From Limnohabitans sp. G3-2 (GTDB lineage: Bacteria > Pseudomonadota > Gammaproteobacteria > Burkholderiales > Burkholderiaceae_C): DNA of 64,000 nt. Location of the stretch: positions 1 to 64,000 of the forward strand of contig NZ_NESG01000001.1 in the NCBI RefSeq assembly GCF_002778275.1. The letters are read 5' to 3'. A program made the translations under genes and the position numbers. This document shows, piece by piece, positions 55,608-64,000 of the stretch (the first letter of the stretch is position 1; every line of letters begins with the position of its first letter). The notes beneath the pieces were generated by a model that did no database searches, was not told the DNA's origin, and saw only the letters and a list, made by a program, of their open reading frames with translations.

Positions 55608-56717
55608 TCAACCCGGTTGGTTGTCGGCCAAAGCGGAGTGTCGGGTCCCCGAGGCATTGGCCGATTTTTCAACCCAGCGGCGCACGCGCTCGGCATCCGC
55701 GATGCGGCTGAGCTTGCCGGCGGAATCCAAGAACACCATGATCAATTTTCGGCCAGAAACTTGGGCCTGCATGACCAAGCACTGACCCGCTTCCGAGATG
55801 TACCCCGTTTTTTGCAGGCCGATGTCCCAATTGGCACTCTTGACCAAGCGGTTCGTGTTGTTGTACTGAAGGGTACGGCGACCCACTTCAATTTCGCGAC
55901 CATGCGAAGTCGACAGTTCGCGCAAAACAGGCTCTTTGTAGGCGGCGCCCACCAGAACAGCCAAATCGTTGGCGCTGGACTGGTTGCGACTGGACAAACC
56001 TGTCGGTTCAACGTACCGGGTGTCCGACATGCCCAAGGCTTGAGCACGCATGTTCATGCGTTTGACAAATTGATCCAAACCACCGGGGAAACTGCGCCCC
56101 AAAGCATGGGCCGCTCGGTTTTCGCTGGACATCAGCGACAGGTGCAGCAAGTCACCCCGGCTGAGCACCGTACCCACTGCCAAGCGAGAAGAACTGCCTT
56201 TTTCGGTGTCCACGTCGGCCTGGGTGATGGTGATCATTTCGGACATCGGCAAGTTGGCCTCCGAAATCACCAAGCCTGTCATGAGCTTGGTCAACGAGGC
56301 AATGGGCAAGACCGCGTTGTCATTTTTGCGAAACAAGACCTCGCGGGTGTCTTGGTCGATGACCAAAGCCACGCTGGAACGAAGGTCCAAAGGGTCCGAT
56401 GATGCGTGCAGCCCCGCCAACTGCCCATGCGAGGCGCGCATGGGAACCGCAGGACGCTGCACGGCATCGAGCCGTTTGGCCTTGGTCTTGACTTGGGGAG
56501 TGGCCGCGCCTGGCTTCTTGTTGACCGCCTTTTTGACCGCTTTTTGGGCAACAACAGGCGGTTTCTTGGCGGTCGACGGTTTGTTTTGTGCCCAAACAGG
56601 CGCAGGCAACACGAAAGCCACGCACACGGCGCAAGCCCAAATGGCCATGGCCCATTTTTGGATGGTGGGCCCGCTCACTGGCGTTGACAAAGAAATACCT
56701 GATCGCATCGGGGACAT
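55608..56717 (-). CDS. D-alanyl-D-alanine endopeptidase/carboxypeptidase (PBP7/PbpG-like)
   Basis: A 369-residue serine peptidase. The signal peptide region is ~22-44 (AIWACAVCVAFVLPAPVWAQ), then a Lys/Ala/Pro-rich linker (~45-90). The catalytic domain has SLTK (SxxK), SSENRAA (SxN) and QKTGYISEAG (KTG). It trims peptidoglycan cross-links in the periplasm. Homologues lack such a long basic linker in some species; here it may bind the wall. It converges on the iclR gene. Confidence 0.9.
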   Translation of the reverse strand: MSPMRSGISLSTPVSGPTIQKWAMAIWACAVCVAFVLPAPVWAQNKPSTAKKPPVVAQKAVKKAVNKKPGAATPQVKTKAKRLDAVQRPAVPMRASHGQLAGLHASSDPLDLRSSVALVIDQDTREVLFRKNDNAVLPIASLTKLMTGLVISEANLPMSEMITITQADVDTEKGSSSRLAVGTVLSRGDLLHLSLMSSENRAAHALGRSFPGGLDQFVKRMNMRAQALGMSDTRYVEPTGLSSRNQSSANDLAVLVGAAYKEPVLRELSTSHGREIEVGRRTLQYNNTNRLVKSANWDIGLQKTGYISEAGQCLVMQAQVSGRKLIMVFLDSAGKLSRIADAERVRRWVEKSANASGTRHSALADNQPG

Positions 56718-56764
56718 TGTGGTTCTATCAATTGCTTAATCTTGTTTGAGTGTATCAAATAAAA

Positions 56765-56798
56765 AAAGTCACGCAAGAACAATGACTTGCGTGACTTT
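56765..56798 (-). terminator. Terminator after leuA
   Basis: A perfect 13-bp stem (56765-56777 with 56786-56798) with an 8-base loop is followed on the minus strand by TTTTATTTG-like T-run. It lies 35 bp past the leuA stop. Confidence 0.88.
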
Positions 56799-56832
56799 AT
56801 TCAAGCCAGATAGTACGCCCTAAGGTTTCATT

Positions 56833-58371
56833 TCAGCCTTGCGCAGCCACCCGATCGGCTTTGCTCTGCAATTTATTGAGGGCACTGAGGTAAGCCTTGG
56901 CAGAAGCCACAACGATATCGGGGTCTGAGCCGACGCCATTGACCACGCGACCGCTGTTTTGCAAACGCACCGTCACTTCGCCCTGGCTCTCGGTGGAACC
57001 GCTGATCGCGTTGACCGAATACAGCACCATTTCAGCACCACTTTTGATGTGCGACTCGATGGCTTTCAGCGAAGCGTCCACCGGGCCATTTCCATCGGAT
57101 TCAGTCCGAACCTCTTTGCCCTGAACCGTGAAAACCACCGCCGCATGAGGGCGTTCTCCGGTTTCACTGCGTTGGGACATGGAGACGAAGCCGTACTGCT
57201 CTTTTTCGGAGGTGACGCTCTCGTCGCCCACCAGCGCCAAGATGTCCTCGTCGAAAATCTCGCTCTTGCGGTCGGCCAATTCCTTGAACTTGGCAAAGGC
57301 GTTGTTGATTTCGGTTTCGCTGTCCAAAGTCACGCCCAGGTCTTGCAAACGCTGCTTGAACGCATTGCGGCCACTCAGCTTGCCCAGCACGATCTTGTTG
57401 GTGGTCCAACCCACGTCCTCGGCACGCATGATTTCGTAGGTGTCACGCGCCTTGAGCACGCCATCTTGGTGGATGCCAGAAGCATGGGCAAAGGCGTTGG
57501 CGCCGACCACGGCCTTGTTGGGCTGCACCACGAAACCGGTGGTCTGACTGACCATGCGGCTGGCGGCCACGATGTGGCTGGTGTCAATGCCGATATCCAG
57601 ACCAAAGTAATCGCGCCTTGTCTTGACGGCCATGACCACTTCTTCGAGCGAGCAATTGCCCGCACGCTCACCCAAGCCGTTGATGGTGCACTCGACCTGC
57701 CGCGCGCCGCCGATCTTGACACCCGCCAAGGAGTTGGCCACGGCCATGCCCAAGTCATTGTGGCAATGCACGGACCAAATGGCTTTGTCCGAGTTGGGAA
57801 CGCGCTCGCGCAAGGTGCGGATGAACTCGCCGTACAACTCAGGCACCGCGTAACCCACGGTGTCGGGCACGTTGATGGTGGTCGCGCCTTCCGCAATCAC
57901 GGCTTCGAGAACACGGCACAAAAAGTCCATGTCGCTGCGGTAGCCGTCTTCAGGACTGAACTCGACATCGCCCACCAAATTGCGGGCAAAGCGCACCGAC
58001 TGCTTGGCCTGCTCAAACACCTGGTCTGGTGTCATGCGCAGCTTCTTTTCCATGTGCAGGGGGGACGTGGCAATGAAGGTGTGAATGCGACCGCTGTTGG
58101 CGCCTTTGAGGGCCTCAGCAGCACGTGCAATGTCACGGTCATTGGCGCGGGACAAAGAGCAAATCGTGGAGTCTTTGATCGCGTCGGCGATGGTTTTGAC
58201 GGCTTCAAAGTCACCATTGGAGCTGGCAGCAAAACCGGCTTCGATCACGTCCACACGCAGACGCTCCAGCTGGCGGGCAATGCGCAGCTTCTCGTCGCGG
58301 GTCATGGAGGCGCCGGGCGACTGTTCGCCGTCGCGCAAAGTGGTGTCGAAAATAATCAGTTTGTCAGTCAT
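56833..58371 (-). CDS. leuA: 2-isopropylmalate synthase
   Basis: A 512-residue Leu[21 protein letters not shown], the metal ligands in [14 protein letters not shown], and the C-terminal regulatory domain that binds leucine ([20 protein letters not shown]). It catalyses the first leucine-specific step. Start MTDKLIIFD has GGAG at good spacing. A Leu-rich leader peptide and a hairpin lie directly upstream, so transcription probably attenuates on leucine supply. pssA and ilvC are upstream on the same strand. Confidence 0.95.
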   Translation of the reverse strand: MTDKLIIFDTTLRDGEQSPGASMTRDEKLRIARQLERLRVDVIEAGFAASSNGDFEAVKTIADAIKDSTICSLSRANDRDIARAAEALKGANSGRIHTFIATSPLHMEKKLRMTPDQVFEQAKQSVRFARNLVGDVEFSPEDGYRSDMDFLCRVLEAVIAEGATTINVPDTVGYAVPELYGEFIRTLRERVPNSDKAIWSVHCHNDLGMAVANSLAGVKIGGARQVECTINGLGERAGNCSLEEVVMAVKTRRDYFGLDIGIDTSHIVAASRMVSQTTGFVVQPNKAVVGANAFAHASGIHQDGVLKARDTYEIMRAEDVGWTTNKIVLGKLSGRNAFKQRLQDLGVTLDSETEINNAFAKFKELADRKSEIFDEDILALVGDESVTSEKEQYGFVSMSQRSETGERPHAAVVFTVQGKEVRTESDGNGPVDASLKAIESHIKSGAEMVLYSVNAISGSTESQGEVTVRLQNSGRVVNGVGSDPDIVVASAKAYLSALNKLQSKADRVAAQG

Positions 58372-58412
58372 GTTCACTCCTGGTCAAAAACCCGCAAGTC
58401 CAAGCAAAAATG

Positions 58413-58448
58413 CAAAAGGCCCGATGCGGATGGCATTCGGGCCTTTTG
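58413..58448 (-). terminator. Attenuator-type hairpin in the leuA leader
   Basis: On the minus strand a stem of about 15 bp (CAAAAGGCCCGA-x-TGC paired with GCATCGGGCCTTTTG, one bulge) is followed by CATTTTTGC. It lies between the leader peptide stop and the leuA start, 41 bp before leuA. A GCGGGATG segment at the end of the leader frame could pair with the loop's CATCCGC to prevent it from forming. Confidence 0.75.
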
Positions 58449-58466
58449 GGAAAATGTTTGCGTGCG

Positions 58467-58520
58467 CTACACATCCCGCCCGATGGGCGCTAGCAGTAGA
58501 GCAATCAAAGAAAAGTTCAT
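58467..58520 (-). CDS. leuL: Leu-rich leader peptide of leuA (17 aa)
   Basis: The frame encodes MNFSLIALLLAPIGRDV and a TAG. Four of 17 codons are Leu (TTG, CTA, CTG, CTA), three in a row; two are CTA, which is rare in this GC-rich genome and is the codon class used in classical leucine leaders. A hairpin with T-run follows and leuA comes next, as expected for ribosome-mediated attenuation. The ribosome site is weak (AAAG). A dyad ACAGTT/AACTGT lies just upstream in the putative promoter. Confidence 0.7.
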   Translation of the reverse strand: MNFSLIALLLAPIGRDV

Positions 58521-58568
58521 AGAAATACTTTATCACAGTTCAAAAACCAAACTGTCATTCAGCGGACA

Positions 58569-59390
58569 TCACTGGTGCAAACCCCGCTCATCGGGCTCAT
58601 CGGTGGAGGTGCTGATCATGCTGGTGGGTTGGCCTTTGGCCTTGCGCCAGATGTAAATCACATAACCACTCAATCCGTAGAGCACGAACAAACCGAACAA
58701 CACCGTGGGCGGATCAATGTTCACCGCCGCAATGCCCAAGGCCACCAACACCAAAGTGGCAAACGGCACGCTCTTTTTCATGTGCATGTCTTTGAAACTG
58801 TAGAACGGCACATTGGTCACCATGGTCAAGCCCGCAAACATGCAAACGGCAAACATGCCCCAAGACACCGCTTTGGCGGGCACGGCGTTTTCAAACATGA
58901 TCCACACAAAACCCATGACCAAAGCCGCTGCCGCTGGCGACGGCAAGCCCTGGAAATAACGCTTATCGACCACGCCCGTATTGACATTGAAGCGTGCGAG
59001 GCGAAGGGCTGCACATGCGCAGTAAACAAATGCGGCAATCCATCCCCAACGGCCCAACTCCTTCAAGGTCCAGACGTAGGCGATCAAGGCTGGCGCCGCG
59101 CCGAAAGACACCATGTCTGAGAGCGAATCCATCTGCTCTCCAAATGCGCTTTGGGTGTTCGTCATGCGGGCCACACGGCCGTCCAGGCTGTCGAGCACCA
59201 TGGCGCTGAAGATACCCACGGTGGCCAAATCGAAACGGCCATTGATGGCCATGACCACAGCGTAAAAACCTGCAAACAAGGCCGCCAAGGTGATCATGTT
59301 GGGCAGCATGTAGATGCCCTTGGAGGGTTTGCGCACGGGCTGCACAACATCCGCCTCGTCAACCGTATTTTTATCGTTGATTTTGCTCAT
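58569..59390 (-). CDS. pssA: CDP-diacylglycerol-serine O-phosphatidyltransferase
   Basis: A 273-residue membrane enzyme with the CDP-alcohol phosphatidyltransferase signature (LDSLDGRVARMTNTQSAFGE then DSLSDMVSFGAAP) and about 6-8 hydrophobic helices. It makes phosphatidylserine, the precursor of phosphatidylethanolamine. Its place between ilvC and leuA is the normal order in this bacterial group. It is preceded by the ilvC terminator. Confidence 0.94.
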   Translation of the reverse strand: MSKINDKNTVDEADVVQPVRKPSKGIYMLPNMITLAALFAGFYAVVMAINGRFDLATVGIFSAMVLDSLDGRVARMTNTQSAFGEQMDSLSDMVSFGAAPALIAYVWTLKELGRWGWIAAFVYCACAALRLARFNVNTGVVDKRYFQGLPSPAAAALVMGFVWIMFENAVPAKAVSWGMFAVCMFAGLTMVTNVPFYSFKDMHMKKSVPFATLVLVALGIAAVNIDPPTVLFGLFVLYGLSGYVIYIWRKAKGQPTSMISTSTDEPDERGLHQ

Positions 59391-59461
59391 CGTCTATTCC
59401 TGTTGCGTTTTTCGGAGCCATCCCTTGTCAGCCAAGTTTAAGGCAGTCCAAGCTCCCAAGA

Positions 59462-59485
59462 AAAAGGCCACCGAGGTGGCCTTTT
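59462..59485 (-). terminator. Terminator after ilvC
   Basis: An 11-bp stem AAAAGGCCACC/GGTGGCCTTTT is followed on the minus strand by TCTTGGG with a short T tract. It lies 19 bp past the ilvC stop, separating ilvBHC from pssA. Confidence 0.8.
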
Positions 59486-59503
59486 CCAATCGCAGACAAG
59501 CGA

Positions 59504-60547
<1,044 letters not shown>

Positions 60548-60560
60548 TCAAGGGTTGAGT

Positions 60561-61052
60561 TTAGACGCGCAGGATGCGCTCGCCGCGCCCGATACCGCAT
60601 GCACCGGTGCGCACGGTCTCCAAAATAGCGCTGCGGTCGATCGCCTCCAAAAAGGCGTCGTTCTTGGATTGGTCACCGGTGAGTTCCACGGTATAGCTCT
60701 TGTCGGTGACATCAATCACACGGCCACGGAAGATGTCGGCCATGCGTTTCATTTCCTCGCGTTCCTTGCCCACGGCACGCACTTTCACGAGCATCAACTC
60801 GCGCTCGGTGTAAGCACCTTCGGTCAGGTCCACGACCTTGACCACCTCGATCAGGCGGTTCAAGTGTTTGGTGATTTGCTCGATCACGTCGTCCGACCCC
60901 GTGGTCTGGATGGTCATGCGCGACAAGCTGGGGTCTTCGGTCGGGGCCACAGTCAAAGACTCGATGTTGTAGCCACGCGCCGAGAACAAGCCCACCACAC
61001 GGGACAAGGCGCCCGCTTCGTTTTCAATCAGTACAGCGATGATGTGTTTCAT
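60561..61052 (-). CDS. ilvH: Acetolactate synthase small (regulatory) subunit
   Basis: A 163-residue protein with an N-terminal ACT domain (IIAVLIENEAGALSRVVGLF, NIESLTVAPTEDPSLSRMTI) that binds valine for feedback inhibition and a C-terminal ACT-like domain. It activates and regulates IlvB. Starts 2 bp after ilvB stops. Confidence 0.95.
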   Translation of the reverse strand: MKHIIAVLIENEAGALSRVVGLFSARGYNIESLTVAPTEDPSLSRMTIQTTGSDDVIEQITKHLNRLIEVVKVVDLTEGAYTERELMLVKVRAVGKEREEMKRMADIFRGRVIDVTDKSYTVELTGDQSKNDAFLEAIDRSAILETVRTGACGIGRGERILRV

Positions 61053-61054
61053 GA

Positions 61055-62824
61055 TTACAGGTCCTCCACGCCCATGAGCATCTCGGTGATGCCCTTGCCG
61101 GCCTGCACCATCGGGAACACGTTTTCTGTTGGGTCCGTTCGGATGTCCAAGAAAACCGTGCGGTCCTTGAGCCTGCGGGCTTCGCGCAAGGCAGGCTCCA
61201 CATCCTCGGGTTTTTCAACCAAGATGCCGACGTGGCCATAAGCTTCGGCCAATTTCACGAAATTGGGCAAGGCGTCCATGTAGCTGTGGCTGTAGCGACC
61301 GGAGTAATCAATCTCCTGCCACTGGCGCACCATGCCCAAATAGCCGTTGTTCAGGGCCACCACGTTGATGGGCGTGTTGTATTGCAGGCAGGTCGAGAGC
61401 TCCTGAATGCACATCTGCACCGAGCCTTCGCCCGTCACGCAGAACACTTCGCTGTCTGGCTTGGCCAGTTTGATGCCCATGGCGTAAGGAATGCCCACAC
61501 CCATGGTGCCCAAACCACCGGAGTTGATCCAGCGGCGTGGTTCGTTGAACTTGTAGTACTGAGCGGCCCACATCTGGTGCTGACCCACGTCAGAGGTGAT
61601 GTACGCATCCGCGTCTTTTGTCATGTCCCACAAAGTCTCGATGACTTTTTGCGGCTTGATGACCAGCGCGTTGCTGTTGTCGTACTTCATGCAATCGCGT
61701 TTGCGCCAGCCTTCAACCGTTTCCCACCACTGCGCCAAGGCCTGTGGGTCGGGTTTGAGACCGGACTCACGGATCATGCCCATGAGTTCGGTCAGCACGT
61801 CTTTCACGTCGCCCACGATCGGCACATCGACCTTGACGCGCTTGGAGATGCTCGATGGATCGATGTCGATGTGGATGATCTTGCGGTCCACCGAAGCAAA
61901 GTGCTTGGGGTTGCCGATCACGCGGTCGTCAAAACGGGCACCCACAGCCAACAAGACATCGCAGTTTTGCATGGCGTTGTTGGCTTCAAGCGTGCCGTGC
62001 ATGCCCAGCATGCCCAGGAAACGGCGGTCGGTGGCCGGGAAAGCGCCCAAACCCATCAAGGTGTTGGTGACCGGCACGTTGAGCATGTCCACCAAGGCAC
62101 GCAACTCGGCACTGGCGTTGCTCAGCAACACGCCGCCACCCGTGTAGATGTAGGGGCGCTTGGCCGACATCAACAACTGCAAAGCCTTGCGGATCTGGCC
62201 GCCGTGGCCCTTGCGAACCGGGTTGTAAGAACGCATCTCCACCGACTCGGGGTAGCCCGAATACAGCGTCTTGTTGAAAGAAACATCCTTGGGCACATCC
62301 ACCACCACAGGGCCAGGCCGGCCGCTGCGTGCAATGTGGAACGCCTTTTTCATGACCTCGGCCATGTCTTTGGCGTCTTTGACCAGGAAGTTGTGCTTGA
62401 CGATGGGGCGGGTGATGCCCACGGTGTCGCACTCCTGGAATGCATCCAAGCCAATGGCCGCAGTGGGCACTTGGCCACTGATGATGACCATGGGAATGCT
62501 GTCCATGTAAGCCGTGGCGATACCGGTGACAGCGTTGGTCAGGCCGGGCCCGGAGGTGACCAAGGCCACCCCCACTTCGCCCGTGGCACGGGCAAAACCG
62601 TCGGCTGCATGCACAGCCGCTTGCTCGTGACGCACCAGGACGTGCTGGATGGTTTCTTGCTTGTAGAAAGCGTCGTAGATGTGCAAAACAGCACCGCCGG
62701 GGTAACCCCAGACGTATTGCACGTTTTCAGCTTGGAGCGCTTTGACGAGGATTTCTGCGCCGCGCAATTCTTGAGCGCCCGCAGGGGTGTTGGCCGTGTC
62801 GGCCTTGTTCATTTCCATATTCAA
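61055..62824 (-). CDS. ilvB: Acetolactate synthase large (catalytic) subunit
   Basis: A 589-residue ThDP enzyme: catalytic Glu in LVRHEQAAVHAADGFARAT, the ThDP/Mg motif VTGEGSVQMCIQELSTCLQY (GDGS-type, GEGS here) with NNGYLGMVRQWQ, and the FAD-binding centre. It makes acetolactate or acetohydroxybutyrate. It heads ilvBHC and is divergent from the ECF sigma gene. Confidence 0.95.
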   Translation of the reverse strand: MNMEMNKADTANTPAGAQELRGAEILVKALQAENVQYVWGYPGGAVLHIYDAFYKQETIQHVLVRHEQAAVHAADGFARATGEVGVALVTSGPGLTNAVTGIATAYMDSIPMVIISGQVPTAAIGLDAFQECDTVGITRPIVKHNFLVKDAKDMAEVMKKAFHIARSGRPGPVVVDVPKDVSFNKTLYSGYPESVEMRSYNPVRKGHGGQIRKALQLLMSAKRPYIYTGGGVLLSNASAELRALVDMLNVPVTNTLMGLGAFPATDRRFLGMLGMHGTLEANNAMQNCDVLLAVGARFDDRVIGNPKHFASVDRKIIHIDIDPSSISKRVKVDVPIVGDVKDVLTELMGMIRESGLKPDPQALAQWWETVEGWRKRDCMKYDNSNALVIKPQKVIETLWDMTKDADAYITSDVGQHQMWAAQYYKFNEPRRWINSGGLGTMGVGIPYAMGIKLAKPDSEVFCVTGEGSVQMCIQELSTCLQYNTPINVVALNNGYLGMVRQWQEIDYSGRYSHSYMDALPNFVKLAEAYGHVGILVEKPEDVEPALREARRLKDRTVFLDIRTDPTENVFPMVQAGKGITEMLMGVEDL

Positions 62825-62929
62825 CCTTTGTGAATTTCTCTAACGAAAAACCTTGGGTGCCCCTGGGCTCGACTCTTGTGAAGTGGCTTTGGGACTTAAG
62901 ACCACAGACATGGGCACCAAACTGTAAAA
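62825..62929 (-). promoter_or_regulatory. ilvB 5' leader region with a possible stem-loop
   Basis: On the minus strand a bulged inverted repeat (TTGGTGCCC at 62912-62920 and GGGGCACCCAA at 62853-62863) brackets a short frame MSVVLSPKATSQESSPGAPK-VFR. The short frame has Val and Leu codons near its start, so a leader-peptide role is conceivable. There is no clear terminator T-run, so this is weaker than the leuA case. Confidence 0.3.
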
Positions 62930-63124
62930 GTGCCGGACGGTGATCCGTTTGCTTTTTTTCAATTGCAATCGCGCATTATCGCATTTGTCCAGCCCCTGTC
63001 TTTAAATTCAAGGAAGGGAGGGATCCGGTGCCATAATTATTCAGATCTGATCGGGCGTGGCACAAGCCAACCTTTCGGACTTTTTTCCTCCCTGACAGCG
63101 CGTCCTTGGCGTGCGACTACTTCT

Positions 63125-63691
63125 TTGGCATCCGACTCTGAACTTGCAGACTTTCTGAAAAACATGGAAAAAAAGGCGTTCAAGCGCACTTTCTACCATG
63201 TCAGAAACGAAGATGCAGCCTTGGACATCTTGCAAGACAGCATGATCAAGCTGTGCACGCATTACGCAGACAAGCCCTCGGCAGAACTGCCCTTGTTGTT
63301 TCAGCGCATCCTCTCCAACACCACGCTGGACTGGTTTCGCCGACAAAAAACAAGAGGCGCTTTGTTTACCAATTTGGGCGATTTCAAAACCACGGATGGA
63401 GATGGCGAGTTTGACCTGCTGGAGGTGAGCAACAACCCCAGTGAAAACGCTGTCTCAGAAAGCGCCGAGGACTGGGTGGGCCGGGTGCAAACGCTGGAAC
63501 ACATTGAAACCGCCGTCATGGCTTTGCCTGCACGTCAACGAGAAGCCTTCTTGCTGCGTTATTGGGAGGAGCACGACGTGGCGCAAACCGCGGCAGTGAT
63601 GGGCTGCTCAGAAGGCAGCGTCAAAACCCATTGTTCTCGGGCAATCCAAGCCCTGAGCAAAGCATTGGGAATACAAGGAATCAGACCATGA
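63125..63691 (+). CDS. ECF-type RNA polymerase sigma factor (RpoE-like)
   Basis: Sigma-70 region 2 is visible (AFKRTFYHVRNEDAALDILQ and DSMIKLC, then RILSNTTLDWFRRQKTRG) and region 4 (LPARQREAFLLRYWEEHDVA, MGCSEGSVKTHCSRAIQALS). The family start is close to the TTG at 63125 (LASDSELADFLKN); the open frame reaches back to 62930, but that part is not sigma-like. It overlaps the DUF3619 gene by 4 bp. The pair is standard in this bacterial order; the stimulus is unknown. Confidence 0.9.
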   Translation: MASDSELADFLKNMEKKAFKRTFYHVRNEDAALDILQDSMIKLCTHYADKPSAELPLLFQRILSNTTLDWFRRQKTRGALFTNLGDFKTTDGDGEFDLLEVSNNPSENAVSESAEDWVGRVQTLEHIETAVMALPARQREAFLLRYWEEHDVAQTAAVMGCSEGSVKTHCSRAIQALSKALGIQGIRP

Positions 63692-64000
63692 AACAAGCGA
63701 CCACTTTCACTCAAGCCCAAATGGATGAATTGGGCCACTATTTTTCGGGCCAACTCACCCTCGCCAGCACAGATTTGTCACACGACATCTCCGAGCGCCT
63801 TCGCGTCGCTCGGCAATTGGCCATCGGTCATCGCCAACCTGCCCTTCAAATCCGACGGGCTCACAACCAGCAGGTGCATGCAAACGGCACGTTGACGGCA
63901 TCGGGCGATGAAGGCTTGGGGCTTTGGAGTGTTCTGGCCTCATCTGTACCCCTATTGGCTTTGGTGGCGGGCCTTTTGACCATTCAGTGGTTGAAAGATG
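63688..64000 (+). CDS. DUF3619-type membrane protein, partial (anti-sigma candidate)
   Basis: ATG at 63688 overlaps the sigma stop (ATGA). The frame is open to the window end (104 codons): MKQATTFTQAQMDELGHYFS, a basic region (LRVARQLAIGHRQPALQIRR) and a hydrophobic helix SVPLLALVAGLLTIQW (~88-103). Proteins like this follow the ECF sigma factor in Burkholderiales and may hold it at the membrane. The C-terminus lies outside. Confidence 0.75.
   Translation, partial: MKQATTFTQAQMDELGHYFSGQLTLASTDLSHDISERLRVARQLAIGHRQPALQIRRAHNQQVHANGTLTASGDEGLGLWSVLASSVPLLALVAGLLTIQWLKD

Overview
This window is from a betaproteobacterium of the order Burkholderiales, most likely a Comamonadaceae-type freshwater bacterium. 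The evidence is the gene order and protein sequences of the core half: iscRSUA-hscBA-fdx-dnaQ-tRNA-Val, phaC-phaA-phaB, ilvB-ilvH-ilvC-pssA-leuA, an ECF sigma factor with a DUF3619 protein, and a methylmalonyl-CoA mutase/propionyl-CoA carboxylase cluster. The genus cannot be fixed from this sequence alone.

The window has two parts. Positions 1 to about 25.7 kb form an accessory island abutting the 3' end of a tRNA-Val(CAC) gene. From 25.7 kb to the end is ordinary chromosome.

The island starts with debris: the end of an IS21-family element that has cut a tyrosine recombinase, a decayed second IS21 remnant, and two copies (one broken) of a small Gly-Ser-Asp-rich protein gene. Then comes a tightly coupled plus-strand operon (2.2-12.9 kb): a WYL-domain regulator, an 834-residue RpoD-like sigma factor with N-terminal ankyrin repeats, a MORC/MutL-type GHKL ATPase, a Z1-domain superfamily II ATPase, a PD-(D/E)XK nuclease-like protein and an AIPR protein. 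A frameshifted vsr (very short patch repair) gene follows, and a complete C5-cytosine methyltransferase converges on it. The ATPase/Z1/nuclease/AIPR/methylase set is a known type of restriction-modification-like defence cluster. The sigma factor inside it is the unusual part and the best candidate for something undescribed.

Next are an IS256-family remnant, an ADP-ribosylglycohydrolase overlapping a serine recombinase gene that lacks an in-frame start, three unrecognised genes, a complete tyrosine integrase, and a SIR2-HerA antiphage module with a coupled third gene encoding a KTSC-domain protein.

The core half holds iron-sulfur cluster assembly, uvrB, an aromatic/aspartate aminotransferase, PHB depolymerase and synthesis genes, propionyl-CoA/methylmalonyl-CoA metabolism, a chemoreceptor, dusA, N-end-rule transferases (aat, ate), regulators of the GntR and IclR families, a PBP7-like peptidase and branched-chain amino-acid synthesis. 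Two points stand out here. A deletion-like junction fuses the first ~44 codons of meaB to the middle of pccB, breaking both. A 17-codon Leu-rich leader peptide followed by a hairpin precedes leuA, which looks like a leucine attenuator.
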